Shown here: one piece after another, positions 10,924 to 23,100 of the stretch | How positions within the stretch are numbered: the stretch's first letter is position 1 | Layout of the letters: the number at the start of each line of letters is the position of its first letter | NCBI GenBank assembly: GCA_023053545.1 | Contig: JAKZAN010000002.1 | Coordinates: 5,192,375 to 5,256,374, forward strand | Origin: Lepidurus packardi | Lineage: Eukaryota; Arthropoda; Branchiopoda; Notostraca; Triopsidae | Length of the DNA stretch: 64,000 nt | Direction: 5' to 3' | Notes under the pieces: model-generated | Databases searched by the model: none | Seen by the model: the letters and a program-made list of their open reading frames with translations, nothing else | Told to the model about the DNA's origin: nothing | Position numbers and translations under genes: made by a program

Positions 10924-13900
10924 ACGCTCCTCACTCTTCACGTTGTACCATGCAACACTTGCGGCCAAAATCGAGCAGATTTCGAACTCTCAACCTTCGA
11001 CGTTCCTATATGTATACACGTACATATATCTAACACACAAAAGCACGGGGCCTCGACAACAATGCGTAACAACCCCCCCTTCCTATCCCCCCCCGGGCAA
11101 AAGTCCGGGTTTTATTGATTCCGGATAAAAGGGAATATACAAAAAAGAAAAAGACATGCACATGACTCGGACTACGGGACACCTAACCCACAGGAGATTA
11201 CACATGTGGTATATACAGTACCGATGATATGGAAATCGAACGAACTTGCATGGCTTTTGCTTGCTTGGAGGCCTGGGGTACACATAAATGTACATAAGTA
11301 CATAGAAACAGTCCTTAAAACATACCACCTTTAGCTTTTTTATTGTATTTTTGCGTTCATTTGGTGTTTCTTTTATTGAGACTAATATCGGACATGAAGG
11401 CGAGTTCGCATGGCGCAATACCTTACCTGTTTTCTTTTTCTTCTTCCGGGGGAGAGGGAATAGAAAGGTGGGTTGGAATATACTTTCACTATAAACTTAT
11501 TTTATGTGCCTGAACCCTAAAAACCCGAGGAACTGACTGGGCTATACTGTATCGTAATAGGGCCATGTGTGGAGGGAGAAGTTATATGAAGTCATTGCCG
11601 TTTAATGACGCGGGGCATTATTGGGAATGGAGATAGTGCGCTACGGGATGGATGCGTTCTTTATTTCTTTTTTTTTTAATCAGATCCTTAATTGTTCGGT
11701 TCAAATCCTAAAGGATCAGCGTTTAAAAGGGCAATAGCCACCAAAAAAGCACTTTGTCGTTGTTCAGATCTTGAATTGTTCGGTTCAGTTCTTAAATGCT
11801 TAGCTTTTAAGGCGACTAGTATTCTAAAGGCGACTAGTATTTTGGGAGCTCTAAAGGCTAGAATCCAAAGGTTTTCGTTAATCTCAAGGTACTAGATAAT
11901 GTATTTCGCGTGGCTTTTGCAGAACGAAAATTGTTGGACGTTAAGGAGGTCTTGGCCTTTTGGGTAGCTATTAAATGCTGGCATGAAATGCCTTGACAGC
12001 ATTGATAAAAAAGGTGGACGCATACAGGGCCAGGTAATCATGGTTGAAACACCTGGGAACGCAACGTTGGGTACCTTACCTTACCATGCTGTGAGTGGGA
12101 AGTATTAACGTGCGAAATGTGACAAGCGGACAGTTCAGTGTCTTACCCAACGATCCCAGCGTGAAAATGTGTGACCTTTCTTGGGGCGAGTAAAGTTTTT
12201 TGAGTCCTTTTCTTTGGCAAGCACCATAATTTCTTTACTTTTTTATTTTTTTATTTTGGATGTTTGATGTCTTAGGCAAGGATTTATTATGCTTGCTTAA
12301 GGGGTGAAGAAATTAAGGGTAGATGGGTATAAGCTATGCAATTTTCGTGCTATTAATTGGGTCCCCACGTATATTATATACATATAAATGCGGAAAGCAA
12401 GGTGACGTTTTTCCCACTAGAAAACCCATGTTGGGAGTTTGACACGTTGATAGCCCAAAAGGAGGCGTGCCCTGTGAAGGGAAGCCAGGAGCGGCGCTTG
12501 TAATGGCAGTGGGTCGCCGAGATTATGAATATTTGATGCCAAATGAGGCTACCCGGGCTTATAGGACTCGCCAGGCGTTAGAACTTCGCCGTGGCCCCCC
12601 TTTGGAGCTCGGGCTTGGGGCTTTTATTTGTGTCGTGAAGGGACTTTAATGCAAGCCTTGCTTTTGCCACTTGTAATTTTGTGAATAATTGAGGCTCATT
12701 TTTTAAAGAAGCATTCCACCCTGCGGTTCCTGGCGCACCCAAAGAGTACCAAAAGTACCCAAACCCACATGTGAAATATATATTTCTATATACAAAAGCC
12801 CGTGTTGGAACTTTCCTTACTTCCCTTGATTTCGTTTTCCTATAGCGGATCGATTCAAAGCAAATAGAATGCACTCCTTTTTTATGGTAGGATTCTACTA
12901 TGGAGAGTACTTAGTTTGAGGTTGGAATCTATCTTAAATCATAAATCTATCTTAAACCTTATCTATGTACGCGCACGTAGTACGTTATTTGAGTTTTTCA
13001 AATTGGTTTTTAACAGCAAGTGAATGAAGTTTCGAATAAAGGAAAAAGACTTTCGCGAAACCATAACAAACACCAGCGCCATCTATGAATGTTAAGCATC
13101 CAGAAGCTCAGCGGTAGGGAGACTTAATACCAAACCGAGTTTATGGGAGAATTATACTGAAAAAACGTAGCAAATGGGAGTAAATTCAATCCATTCAGTT
13201 AATTAGTTAACTAAATAGTCAATTTTATGTTACTTTGAGCGTCGAAACGTAGCCAAACCCTTCCCATTCGCATGTATTGCACTCTACGGCCACATCGTAC
13301 CAAGAGCTGTTACAGTCCACCAAAAGCAACTTTTATGAGGAAAAAATCTGCGGTTATTGACGAGGTTAGGTCGGTCAATACCTCTTTCCCTTTTTTTCTT
13401 TTTTTTGGCGCCTTGAGGAGTGTTGGTATCAAGTATTGGCTTAGCTTTCTGTCAAGGTTCGATCGATTACATGAAAAGAGGGGGCGGTAGGCAAAGGTTA
13501 ATCCGAAACAAGAGCAATTAATAACCACAATACCTATTAACTCTAAGTATAAATAAAAAAAAATATTGATACAAAAAAAATTCCTGTTCCCCGAAAAAGA
13601 CTTTGATTTATCCCCTTTATTCCTCTTGTTTGGTCCTATCAAAGGCAATCCACGTCTTCTAAGTCTATCTAGCTTGATGTCTTGAACCATCCCGAATCTG
13701 CACCCCCTATGGTCAGTACCGCTTTATCGCATTGTGTACCATGTTACAATGAGGCTATGATGAGGACGATATAAGGATAAAAGGAGAAGGCAAGAGTGCC
13801 AAATTGTCCCCCTTTTCCATTAAAAGCATTAGCTTTTGTCTTGGCCAGCAAACTCTCCATGCATAACCGCATAGCACACGCCTGACATCGATGTACTCAT

Positions 13901-15629
13901 CAAACATGGATTAGGAGTGTATTGCCGGCACTACCTATCTTTTTTGTGGATGGCTCCCCCTGAGGCTTCCCCCCCGAGCAATCATATTCGTGTTTCGATA
14001 AAGCCGGGCGCTCTATGATGGCCGCTCCCAAAGATTTAGCACCCAAAGGCATATGAGACATTGATGACCGACGCCACAGACGCCAATGCCATCCCCTGTC
14101 ACCTTATCGACGTCTAGGGCCCGCTTGCTGGGGGCCTGTGGCGGCCCAGACGGGACTCTTAGGACAAAGTTACGTGGGCAGGTACCTACTACCTCTCCTA
14201 CCCTTCCCCCCAAACTCGCTCTACCCATGTGTATGTGTGTTTGCCATGACCAAACCCAAGCTGCCAATGCCCACAAGAAGCTATAAAAACGAAAGAAATG
14301 TATTTCCGAAAGAAGCCGGGAAGTGTTCCAGGTATCTTCCGGGCCATTGCTGCGGAGGATGACTCTTACACACGCGAATCCCTGGACCAGCCAATTATTG
14401 AATGCTGAGGGCGGGGACCGGGTTTTCTGGGTTTATAGGTAAAAGAGGAAAATTGTATTGATAATCTGTATATGTTACCGTAACCGGAAAGAGTTTCCCA
14501 AAAGACGTCCCTAAAGACCATCGACTCGCCACGGTCTTTTACCCCAACTCGGAATCGTGAGAAGACGCCAATATGGCCTCGTTTGGTATAGGTCATTCGT
14601 TTATGGCCCAAAACCAAATAAAATGGAAGGAATAATAAAGAAAAAAATCAAATAAAAAATGGAAGGGAGAGCAGATAAACTCGCTTGAAAAAAATAAAAG
14701 CCGTATGCTAGATTTGTATTTTATTCATGACCTGCAGAAGAAAACGTTGTTGCAATGAGCAAAGAACAGAAGGGGCTTTAATGAAGACATTCGGGCCAAT
14801 ATTTCCTTTCATATCTGCTAATGCTGTAGTGCTTGTCTAACCTAGCGGGATCCGGGGGTAAGGGGGGTGTTACTGATACTTTTTGTTTTGTTTTATGGCG
14901 TTGTAGAGCCATTCACTAAGGCTCCCCTCTATGCTTCTCGGTACGCTGTACTGTCCTGTGCTGTGCTATGCTACTTGAGCCTGAACCCATTGCAGTAATA
15001 GCAAAACCCCCGGCAAAACAACCTTTTTGCCTTCCTTCCCCCAAAGTGTAAATCATTAATGTGCAGTTCACCCCGAAACACAGCGTTGGTCATAAAAGTG
15101 AGGGAAAGGAGAGGAACACTTTTTTGTTTTTATTTTTTTGTTTTTCGCATGGCTTTGGACTAAGTGTTGCGGGCTTTTAGAAGGTGAAGCTTCGCTTAGG
15201 GTTTCCAGAAAGGTTCAACCAATCCTAACACGAGCAGAGAAGCATAACACAGTACTTGCGATTAGCGTCCCGCAAGGAAGATACCAAGCGAAGTGAAATG
15301 AAGCCGGGGATAACGCAACGAGTCCCGTATAGCTTAGCTTTCTACCGCACTGATAGCCCCGGAAAGGCAAAATCACTCTTACGTGCGAAGTACGCGAAAT
15401 GTGTGCAAAACTTTCTGACAGTAAAGTAGGTGGAGCTAATACGCAGAGCGTGACAGATCTACTTTCTTTATTTGGGCTTTCAACAATTTTTGACATCGAA
15501 ATTAAGCTTTCACCTACGTCGTAAGAAAGCGAAATTATGAATTAGGAAAGTTTTATCACACAGAGGTTATGAGAGGGACTTGTAATCACAACATGCTGTT
15601 GAAGCCCCAGTGACCATCACTAAGCCTAT
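10924..15629. other. Non-coding stretch with repeat fragments
   Basis: No supported gene. A dispersed-repeat fragment lies near 13050-13120, where accataacaaaca-cag matches sequence inside both GM2A duplication units. Another fragment near 13990-14065 (gcgctctatga ... caaaggcatatga) matches 572-785 at the left of the window. Open frames here are shadowless but short, lack splice context and show no domain that I recognise. Confidence 0.5.
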
Positions 15630-15895
15630 CCCCTTTTGGCACACAACCACCGGTATAGCTGGCGGCCCGTGGAGGGAGGAGAAAATGTTTCAAGTCCGAA
15701 AAGTTACATGCCGCGTTTGAAAGATGAAAGGCCGTATGAGGACCCGGGCACCGGTGCTGAAGCGCAACCCCAGGTTGGGACCTCGTTTCCCGGGAGGCAA
15801 GACATGACAGTCGGGGTCCAAGAACGGGTAACCCAGCTCACGGGCGCGCGCCACGCCGCTCGAGTGCTACTCCGCGCGGCGTAGCCCGGGAGGTT
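15630..15895. other. GC-rich, CpG-containing island
   Basis: About 265 bp of clearly higher GC and CpG content than its flanks, ending in a run such as cgcgcgccacgccgctcgag and cgcgcggcgtagcccgg. An 82-codon plus-strand frame (15636-15884) spans it, with a possible acceptor (ggtatag) near its start. I recognise no domain. It could be an exon, a promoter island of an unseen transcript, or a compositionally foreign insertion. Confidence 0.35.
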
Positions 15896-18800
15896 TGGCC
15901 GTCAACCAAAATTTTCTATTTTTTGCAAAATTGAGTTGCACAATTTTAAAATCGCAAATTTGGAAACTTCTATGCCCTAGACTTTATTTTTGGAAAAATT
16001 CTATTACTTAGTAAGTAGAAAGTATTGTAAAAAATGGCATGCAAATTGAGTGTGTGGTTATTAAGTTATCTTGTTTGCCGCTTAATGCGCGTTCATGCAC
16101 ACCCCATAGTGCGTCATCTCGCGATAGCGTGGGTGTAACAAGCTAAAGCTGTACTGGAGTCTCGCTCAGGTTGCCTGTCACAATTCATTATTGCCTCCTT
16201 ACGACCATTGCATAAGGGTACGAATCTATCGTCTCATCACCTGAACCGTACAGCACAGTACGGGAGACACGTTTTTATTATTGGGAGGTGTTATACTCCC
16301 ATTATACACATAATAAGGCACATATGGTACTGACTATGTATATAATAAGTATAGCGTACTATAAAAAATTTAAAAAGAAAAATACCATACGTAAACTGTA
16401 TCATCCGTTGCATTGTTTAAACATGTCATTGGACTTTCTTAGGATTTGAAATCTGTGGTTGTTTGTTGTGGCATTTAGACGCTCCATTGTTGGTATTGTG
16501 AGCCCCTTTGTTTACTGAATAAGATCTTAATTGGTAATTTAGTACCCCTTTTTCTGTTCTGTTTATGTCCTTTTTATACGCCATGCAGAGCGGAGCAATC
16601 AGAAATTAAAGAATGTTAACTTTTGAGGCGATTGCGGGGCCCATTGACGCAAAGAGAGAAACTTAGCGACCGGAACTAACAGCCATCACCTGACAATTAC
16701 CATGCCATGCTGTTAGAGCTGCAGCCCCAAAGAGAGGACAAGATGCGAGTTACGGTTTTGACATGCACCAGCGCTCTGTTTTTTTTTTCTGGGGTTCTTT
16801 TTTGGTTAGTACGTATATTTGTGGCGAGGGCGGACAGTCTATGCAAGTTTACAACAAAAGATATCGGGAGTTCTAACGTATTGTTACGTCTTTATACTCG
16901 AACCTCGTACGGCCAATGAAGGTAGTACAGTACCCATGAAAGCCACGCGACAGTTATGGATATGGGTAAGCTATACGGTCTCACGGGGTAAGTGACTTTC
17001 TTTCTCTTTTTTCACCCACTATTTTTGCCCCCTAACATATTGCGTTATTTACGAGTTAAGCTATACTTTGTCTAACCGCATCGAAAAAGCTACACGTCTG
17101 ATTGACTTTCCCATATGGACGTATCCCATCCCCGCAAAAAAAAAAAAAATAAATAAAAAAAAGTCCACCCAAATTATGAGCTTCCATTGGAGGAGGAACA
17201 TTACTGGCATAGGTCACAATATCAGTCAATTGTTTAGACTTTCATGGGGCATTTCTCTCCCATTAAAGTTTTCTGGCTAAAGATTTAAGGTCGATTTTTA
17301 AGTAACAGAAGGGCTGCTTTTAGGCAACTTTTATGCCACTAGGGGGTGCGTTCTCCATGAAAAAAAGGGAGGACAATGTATCTAGTAAGGTTTCCAATCT
17401 GGTGGGTTATAATGTTGTCGAGTTAATGGTCCGGTTCCATAGAAACAGACGTGTGTGTCCCTGGCTTTGGGGTATTGAAAATTGAAACTTTATTATTGTA
17501 ATTGCGGCAAGTGGTGCAGGGGAGTCAGGGAGTGCAGGAGGGGAGAGACATCTGACGGAGTTTTTTAATAGCCTTAGCGTGCCTGAGCCGGCCCGGGTCC
17601 CGGCCAGGATCTACAAACCTACCCAAAGGTATTTAAGTGAAAAACAAAAAGCAAAGAAAAAGCTTTTTAGCACTTATAACGGGCGCAGAACATATGGAAA
17701 AGGTTAAGCCAAAGTTACAGTAATAGATGTCGAGTCGTTAAGCGTCCCCTCTTAGACTCAAAAAGAAAAAGAGGAGGTGCTGTGTGGGTGGGTACCACAC
17801 ATCAGAAGGGGAGGAGTTTCTGCCCTTTTATTATCTTTTAGAATTGGCTCTTTTTTCTGCTTTTGTTCGGCCTTAATGGTCTCGGCAATTAAAAGCCAGC
17901 TGATGTGGACATTTTCCTTAAAACATGATTTATTTAGTATTATTTTTTTAAAATTTCTACATTTGTTTTGGTGTAGTGGGACATGTTATCTTCAACTCGC
18001 ATGTAAAGCGTCGGTACAACCACTGTACAACCAATGAGAGAGGTTTGCACAATTCACTGTTGCCCCCTTTTTTTCATTGTTGAGGCTTGTCTGCTGTCGC
18101 TCTAACTTTCCCCGTGAAAAAAAAACGCCTTCGGAAGATTAAAAATATATATGTACGAACGGTAATACCAAAACTTTTTGCTTGGAAGCTTTTTTATGGA
18201 GTCGTTAATTAGGGTTACCTGCGGTTTTGGGGCCCATTGTGCAGCACAGCACTTGCACTTGCGCACCTTTTCGAGCTTATTAGAGGACTCGGACTCTGGT
18301 AGTCTGCTGGGCTGAGGTTTCATTGTATATGTTAAGTTCCAAGCCCAAAAGGGTAGTACGGAATCTGGGCACAACCTGGAAAATTGGCAGGTTTGTTGAA
18401 GGTACCCAAGAGTCCTTATAGTGCTGGATGCCCTCCCGAAACGGTTGCTTTTTTGGGGGGGCTTTTTGGCTTGGGGTAAAAGTCAGAAAGGTAAGTGCAT
18501 GCGTTAAGGTTTGGTACGGTAGCCAGGTGGTGTGCGGTGTTTAAAGAGGGGGGGCTTATGTCTTGGAACGACGGCAGCGAGGTATATAAGGTGTACAGGA
18601 TAAGGGGAACGACAGTTGGCACGCGGCAAAACGCAATCTAATGCTAGGGCTGATGCGGACTGATGAGGGGACCAACGGAACCATCCATCCAAGAGATCCT
18701 TCCAAACAGATTTCCATGTAGGCGAGTTACACGGACCACCATGGCGCGTGCCATTTGCTTTCTGAAGGATGTCAGCTTTTAAAAGCTTAAGAACGAAACG

Positions 18801-20139
18801 AAACACAAGAACAGATTTTTTCCGATTTTCTTGGATAATAGTAATTACTGGCCGTTGCTGCTTTCGTGTTTCAGTACACTAATAGAAAATTGCTTCACTA
18901 ACCAAAAAAGCTTTTGAATCAAAATCTTGTAATTTGACATGGAGATATTGCGCGATTTTTAAATCGAGTTTTAATGAAAAATTAGAAATAAATTCTTCTT
19001 TCTTAAGTGAAATTCAATATAAATGAGTCATAATTCAATACAAATATTACGCGATTTAGATTAAATTTAATAAACATTAGAAATACAGTACGCAAATTCT
19101 TAAGTCAAACGCTTAATTCACGCTTTTGTGAAATTCAATTAAGAATTAAGAAAAGAAAAGAAATAAACGTTTAAATAATTGACGAATAGTTAAATATAAA
19201 GACAAATAGTTGCTGAAGCGAATGTCAAAAGGAACGAATATGAAGTGATGAATTACAGTCTATTATTATGAAATTAAAGTAAATATAAAAATAATGATTG
19301 GAAATTAATTGTTTTAATAAAGTCAACGCTGATTAAGGCACAGCAAGTGTGTATTTAAGAGAACGTTTTGGGTCGTATTTCTGTTTGGGATTGGGGGGTT
19401 TTGTACAGTTATGGGGTAAGTAAAAGGCGATTTCTGTTTTAATCCAATAGGGGGGGAGACATGTTTGGTATCGATATTCTTCTAATTAACAACTTCAGTG
19501 TCACATCCACGTCATTGTTTTTACAAAGTTCACTTGATTCGTACGCATGTTTGCTGTTTACTGTGCGTTTTTCATGGAAATTCGAGGTTAACTTTTGCTT
19601 TTTTAGAGACCCAATTGTTAGCAATCAAAGTTAACCTCAGTTCTTGTATTGAGATCTTGAGGGGGAGGGGTTTTTCCAAAACAGGTGTAGAAAGGGAAAG
19701 AAAAAGATAAAAAGAAGTGAACATTCTTAAAGACTAGTTCGCTTCGTACAGTACAAATTCATGCATAACATCTTTGGTTTTATCCATGATTAACACTGGA
19801 ATAATGGGGGAGGGATCATGCGCTTTTTCCTTTTTTTTCGTTTTTAGAAAAAGACTAGCGACTATATAAAGACTTGGGAGAGATGGTGGGAGGTCAACGA
19901 AACATTAGACTGCTCATGGTTGTTTGTCAGTGCATTGAACAAAATTTTACAAAATTGAATAAGTTACCTTTAATTGGGAAGTAGTGGGGGGACAAAGGCA
20001 CTCTTGGGGCTAAGAGGCTGCGTAAATTCTTTATTTGAATAAGTTTTAAGATTAACGTTTGTTTTGAGTTGTGAAACTTGCTTTGCTTTTGGTTTGAAGA
20101 AGTGTTATAAAAATCGTACATTCTAGACGGTTACTTTTT
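15896..20139. other. Non-coding stretch
   Basis: No supported gene. Contents include an AT-rich low-complexity block at about 18960-19330, a CTCF-like site at 17336-17350, and a short dispersed word (cactgttgcc / cattgttg) near 18048-18085 that recurs at several places in the window. Confidence 0.5.
17334..17350 (+). promoter_or_regulatory. CTCF-like motif
   Basis: TGCCACTAGGGGGTGCG matches the CCACTAGGGGGCGC-type CTCF core with one difference. It points the opposite way from the cluster at 8.6-9.3 kb. A single match by eye, so binding is an inference. Confidence 0.4.
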
Positions 20140-20145
20140 TTTATT
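20140..20145 (-). terminator. Polyadenylation signal of Gfi1/Senseless-type gene (minus)
   Basis: AATAAA on the minus strand, 38 nt after the stop codon at 20183. A second AATAAA lies further downstream near 20028, so alternative 3' ends are possible. Confidence 0.5.
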
Positions 20146-20182
20146 AGAAATAGTTTCCCCTTTGAAAGTTTTTGAGACACAT

Positions 20183-23100
20183 TTATGCATTGGAAATGGA
20201 AATCGCAGTCGAGCTAAGCTGTTGATGCTGTTGATGTTGGTGGAACGGAACCGGCGGTGGTAAGGGTACGTGGGCCATGTTGGGATGCTGACTTTCCCGG
20301 TGACGTCTTAGATCCACTTTGCGCTGGAACGCTTTCTCGCACAATCCGCAAGCGAAGGGTTTGTAGCCGGTGTGTTTGCGCATGTGAGTAATTAGATTCG
20401 AAGATTGGCTGAAAGCCTTGGAGCATACGATACACTTGTGTGGTTTTTCGCCTGCAAAGACAACCAGGACAACAATTGGTTACTTTATTTGCGTTTAAGA
20501 GAAAGCATGAACAGCGTTTTTCCCCAAACATAAAGCATTGAACATGCAAGCTTAGATACCTCTTAACATGACTCGCTGCACCTGAATTCCAACACAAGAA
20601 CACAAGTTTTTACAAAAAAAACATGACTACTTCAGCGCAGCATGTTCATCTATTACCATACGACTAAGGATAGACTGGATCTGAAGTTCCGATCCAATTA
20701 GCGCGACTCGTTTTTGCCGAATTTGGAAAGTTGGACCCATAACGCTTAGTTGGCTTTCATCTCATACGGCTTCTTCAAATTCTGCTTTGCTTTGCTTGGA
20801 GGACTTTTATTTTTGCCATGAAAAGATTTAGCACAGGCTCCTCCTCTAAATACTGGTACTTTCCCTCGAATTTCGTGCCAATTTTCTTGAAAACGCTATC
20901 CTTTACCGTTACTCAAAATTTGAAAAGCGCGCTATTCCGGTCCAAGCCTAATCGACCAATCAAAAGAAAGGCCTAAACCAAGCCGGACTTGGGCTACGAC
21001 TCCGGCCTCGTTGGACCATAACGGGCCTTTGACGCGAATTCAGTGTTTATTCACTGTTGCGTCATTTGAAAGCAGTTTCTTTTCATGGTAGCGTCATTGG
21101 AACATGGTCAATTGCCAACAGTCAAGGCAGGCCGGAGTTACGTCACGAGTCCCCGTATGGCCTTATAGAAAACATCGGTAGCTTTAATTTTTGTGCGAGG
21201 GAGTTATAGGGCCGGTGTAAGCGCATAAACCCTATAGTAAATGGACGTCTACGGTAAGATCTTTATATAGCCTACATTTTACGACAGCATGAAGGGAAAA
21301 AAAGAGGCTAGCTGCATACATGTAGGTGGTAGTTAAGATTTATACTGCCAATTGTATAGCAAATCAATTCATCGCCCTGGATTCTCTTTTCTGTGGCTCT
21401 AGGCTTTAGTTTTTATGCGCTTTATGGCGACCATTCCGAGTCATAATGACGTCCGTAATCATAATGGTTAAACGATCGCCTTTTGTCCTTTTACTCTCCT
21501 TATTTAGTCGAGGAATCAGGCGAATATCAGTCTTTTTCCTACACATATCCTGCGTGTGTCGCGAACAAGTATTAGATTCAGTAATGTACATGAATCTATC
21601 AATCCCAACTACCAGCGACGTAGTTTTATAACTCCGAACGAGTCCTTTCTTCCTTGCCAGAACGTGGACGGAAAAAAACGTCTTTTATACCCTTTCTAAA
21701 GCTTTTTATTCAGTTTGAGGGGTGTTTTCAATTCGCTCCCCGAGTCAATCAAATTAGAGTGACCCCCGCATTGCTCCTGATTAGTTTTGAATGTGCCAGT
21801 AACTCGAACATTCCAAGTAGAATTCAAAAGAAAGGACCTTTTCTTTGAGGTTTCCCGTCATAATAATCAATGCCAACTGAAGTACGTACTTCCATCACTT
21901 CCGAACAATAACGCCAACTTTTCTAAGCCTTTTTTTACGGTCACCGAACAAAAAAACCCGAGGCAAGTGTATACTGTACAACAAGGCGCCCGATTGTTGT
22001 GTGGATAGTGTTGGACAGTATAAACTCGAGTATATAATGTACATCCCTTAGTCACTTTTGGAGTCCATGGAACTCCAACGTGTGGAAGGAAAAGGGAAAA
22101 TTTTTGTAGGCCAATAAAAGTCGCAGAAATCCAGAACCATAACAAGTACCCTTAAGCTTTTTCATTGTTGGGGTCATTGTGATCCGCATTTAATGCAGCT
22201 AAGAAGATTCCCGCTAACGGTGCCGTTCTTCCTGGTACTTCTCTAAACTGACTAACGTAGACATACGCATACACATCTTATACAAACACTTGGAACACAT
22301 GAAAAAGAAGAAGCACAAGGAAAAGACAGTGAAAGGACTTACCGGTGTGAATGTACGTATGTTTTTTCATGTCTGATTTCTGGTGGAAGCGTTTGCCGCA
22401 GTACTGACAAGGGTACGGCCGAGTATCTGAATGGATGAGCAAGTGCGTGGATAAGGTTGATGAACGCTTGAATGTTTTACCACACTGTTTGCACTGCAAG
22501 AAAAGATGATGAGTCAAAATGAAGTTGAACAGTGGGTAGGGACTAGAGTCGTACCTGGAATGAACGCGGGCTGGAATGCGACGCCAAGTGGTGCTCCATT
22601 GCTGCGGCGCTGTCGAAGGCTTTGGTGCAGCGCGTGCACGGGAAATTGGTCCCCGTTTGAGCCCCGGAGTGATGGACGCACCGAACATGCAAATCCAGTG
22701 CTTGAGTACTTGACACTGTTTTGCGACAAATCGGGCACGTCACTAGCGTTGGCGTGCCGGGGGTGGTGGGGGTGGTCGACGAGCTACTCTCGGACCCAAC
22801 AGGCGACGCGCGATGAAGATGAGCGATAGACGACTTGCAGTAAAAGCGATTGGAATCCGTTGTCATGGCGTCGCTGTCCGGCGGAGATTGAGGATGGTTG
22901 TGTAAAGGGGATTTGAGCATTTCACTGGACTTGACGTGGTCGTGGACTGGTACGGCGCTCATCGCCGCGTGAGATGAGGGATCTTGAGCCATTCTCAGGC
23001 GCAAGTACGTATGCAGATCGCGGTATTTGGACGAGAGGGACCATTGCTCCGCCATGGCCGCGGCACTGGCCGGGTTAAGCGGCGGCAAATACGGGGCCGC

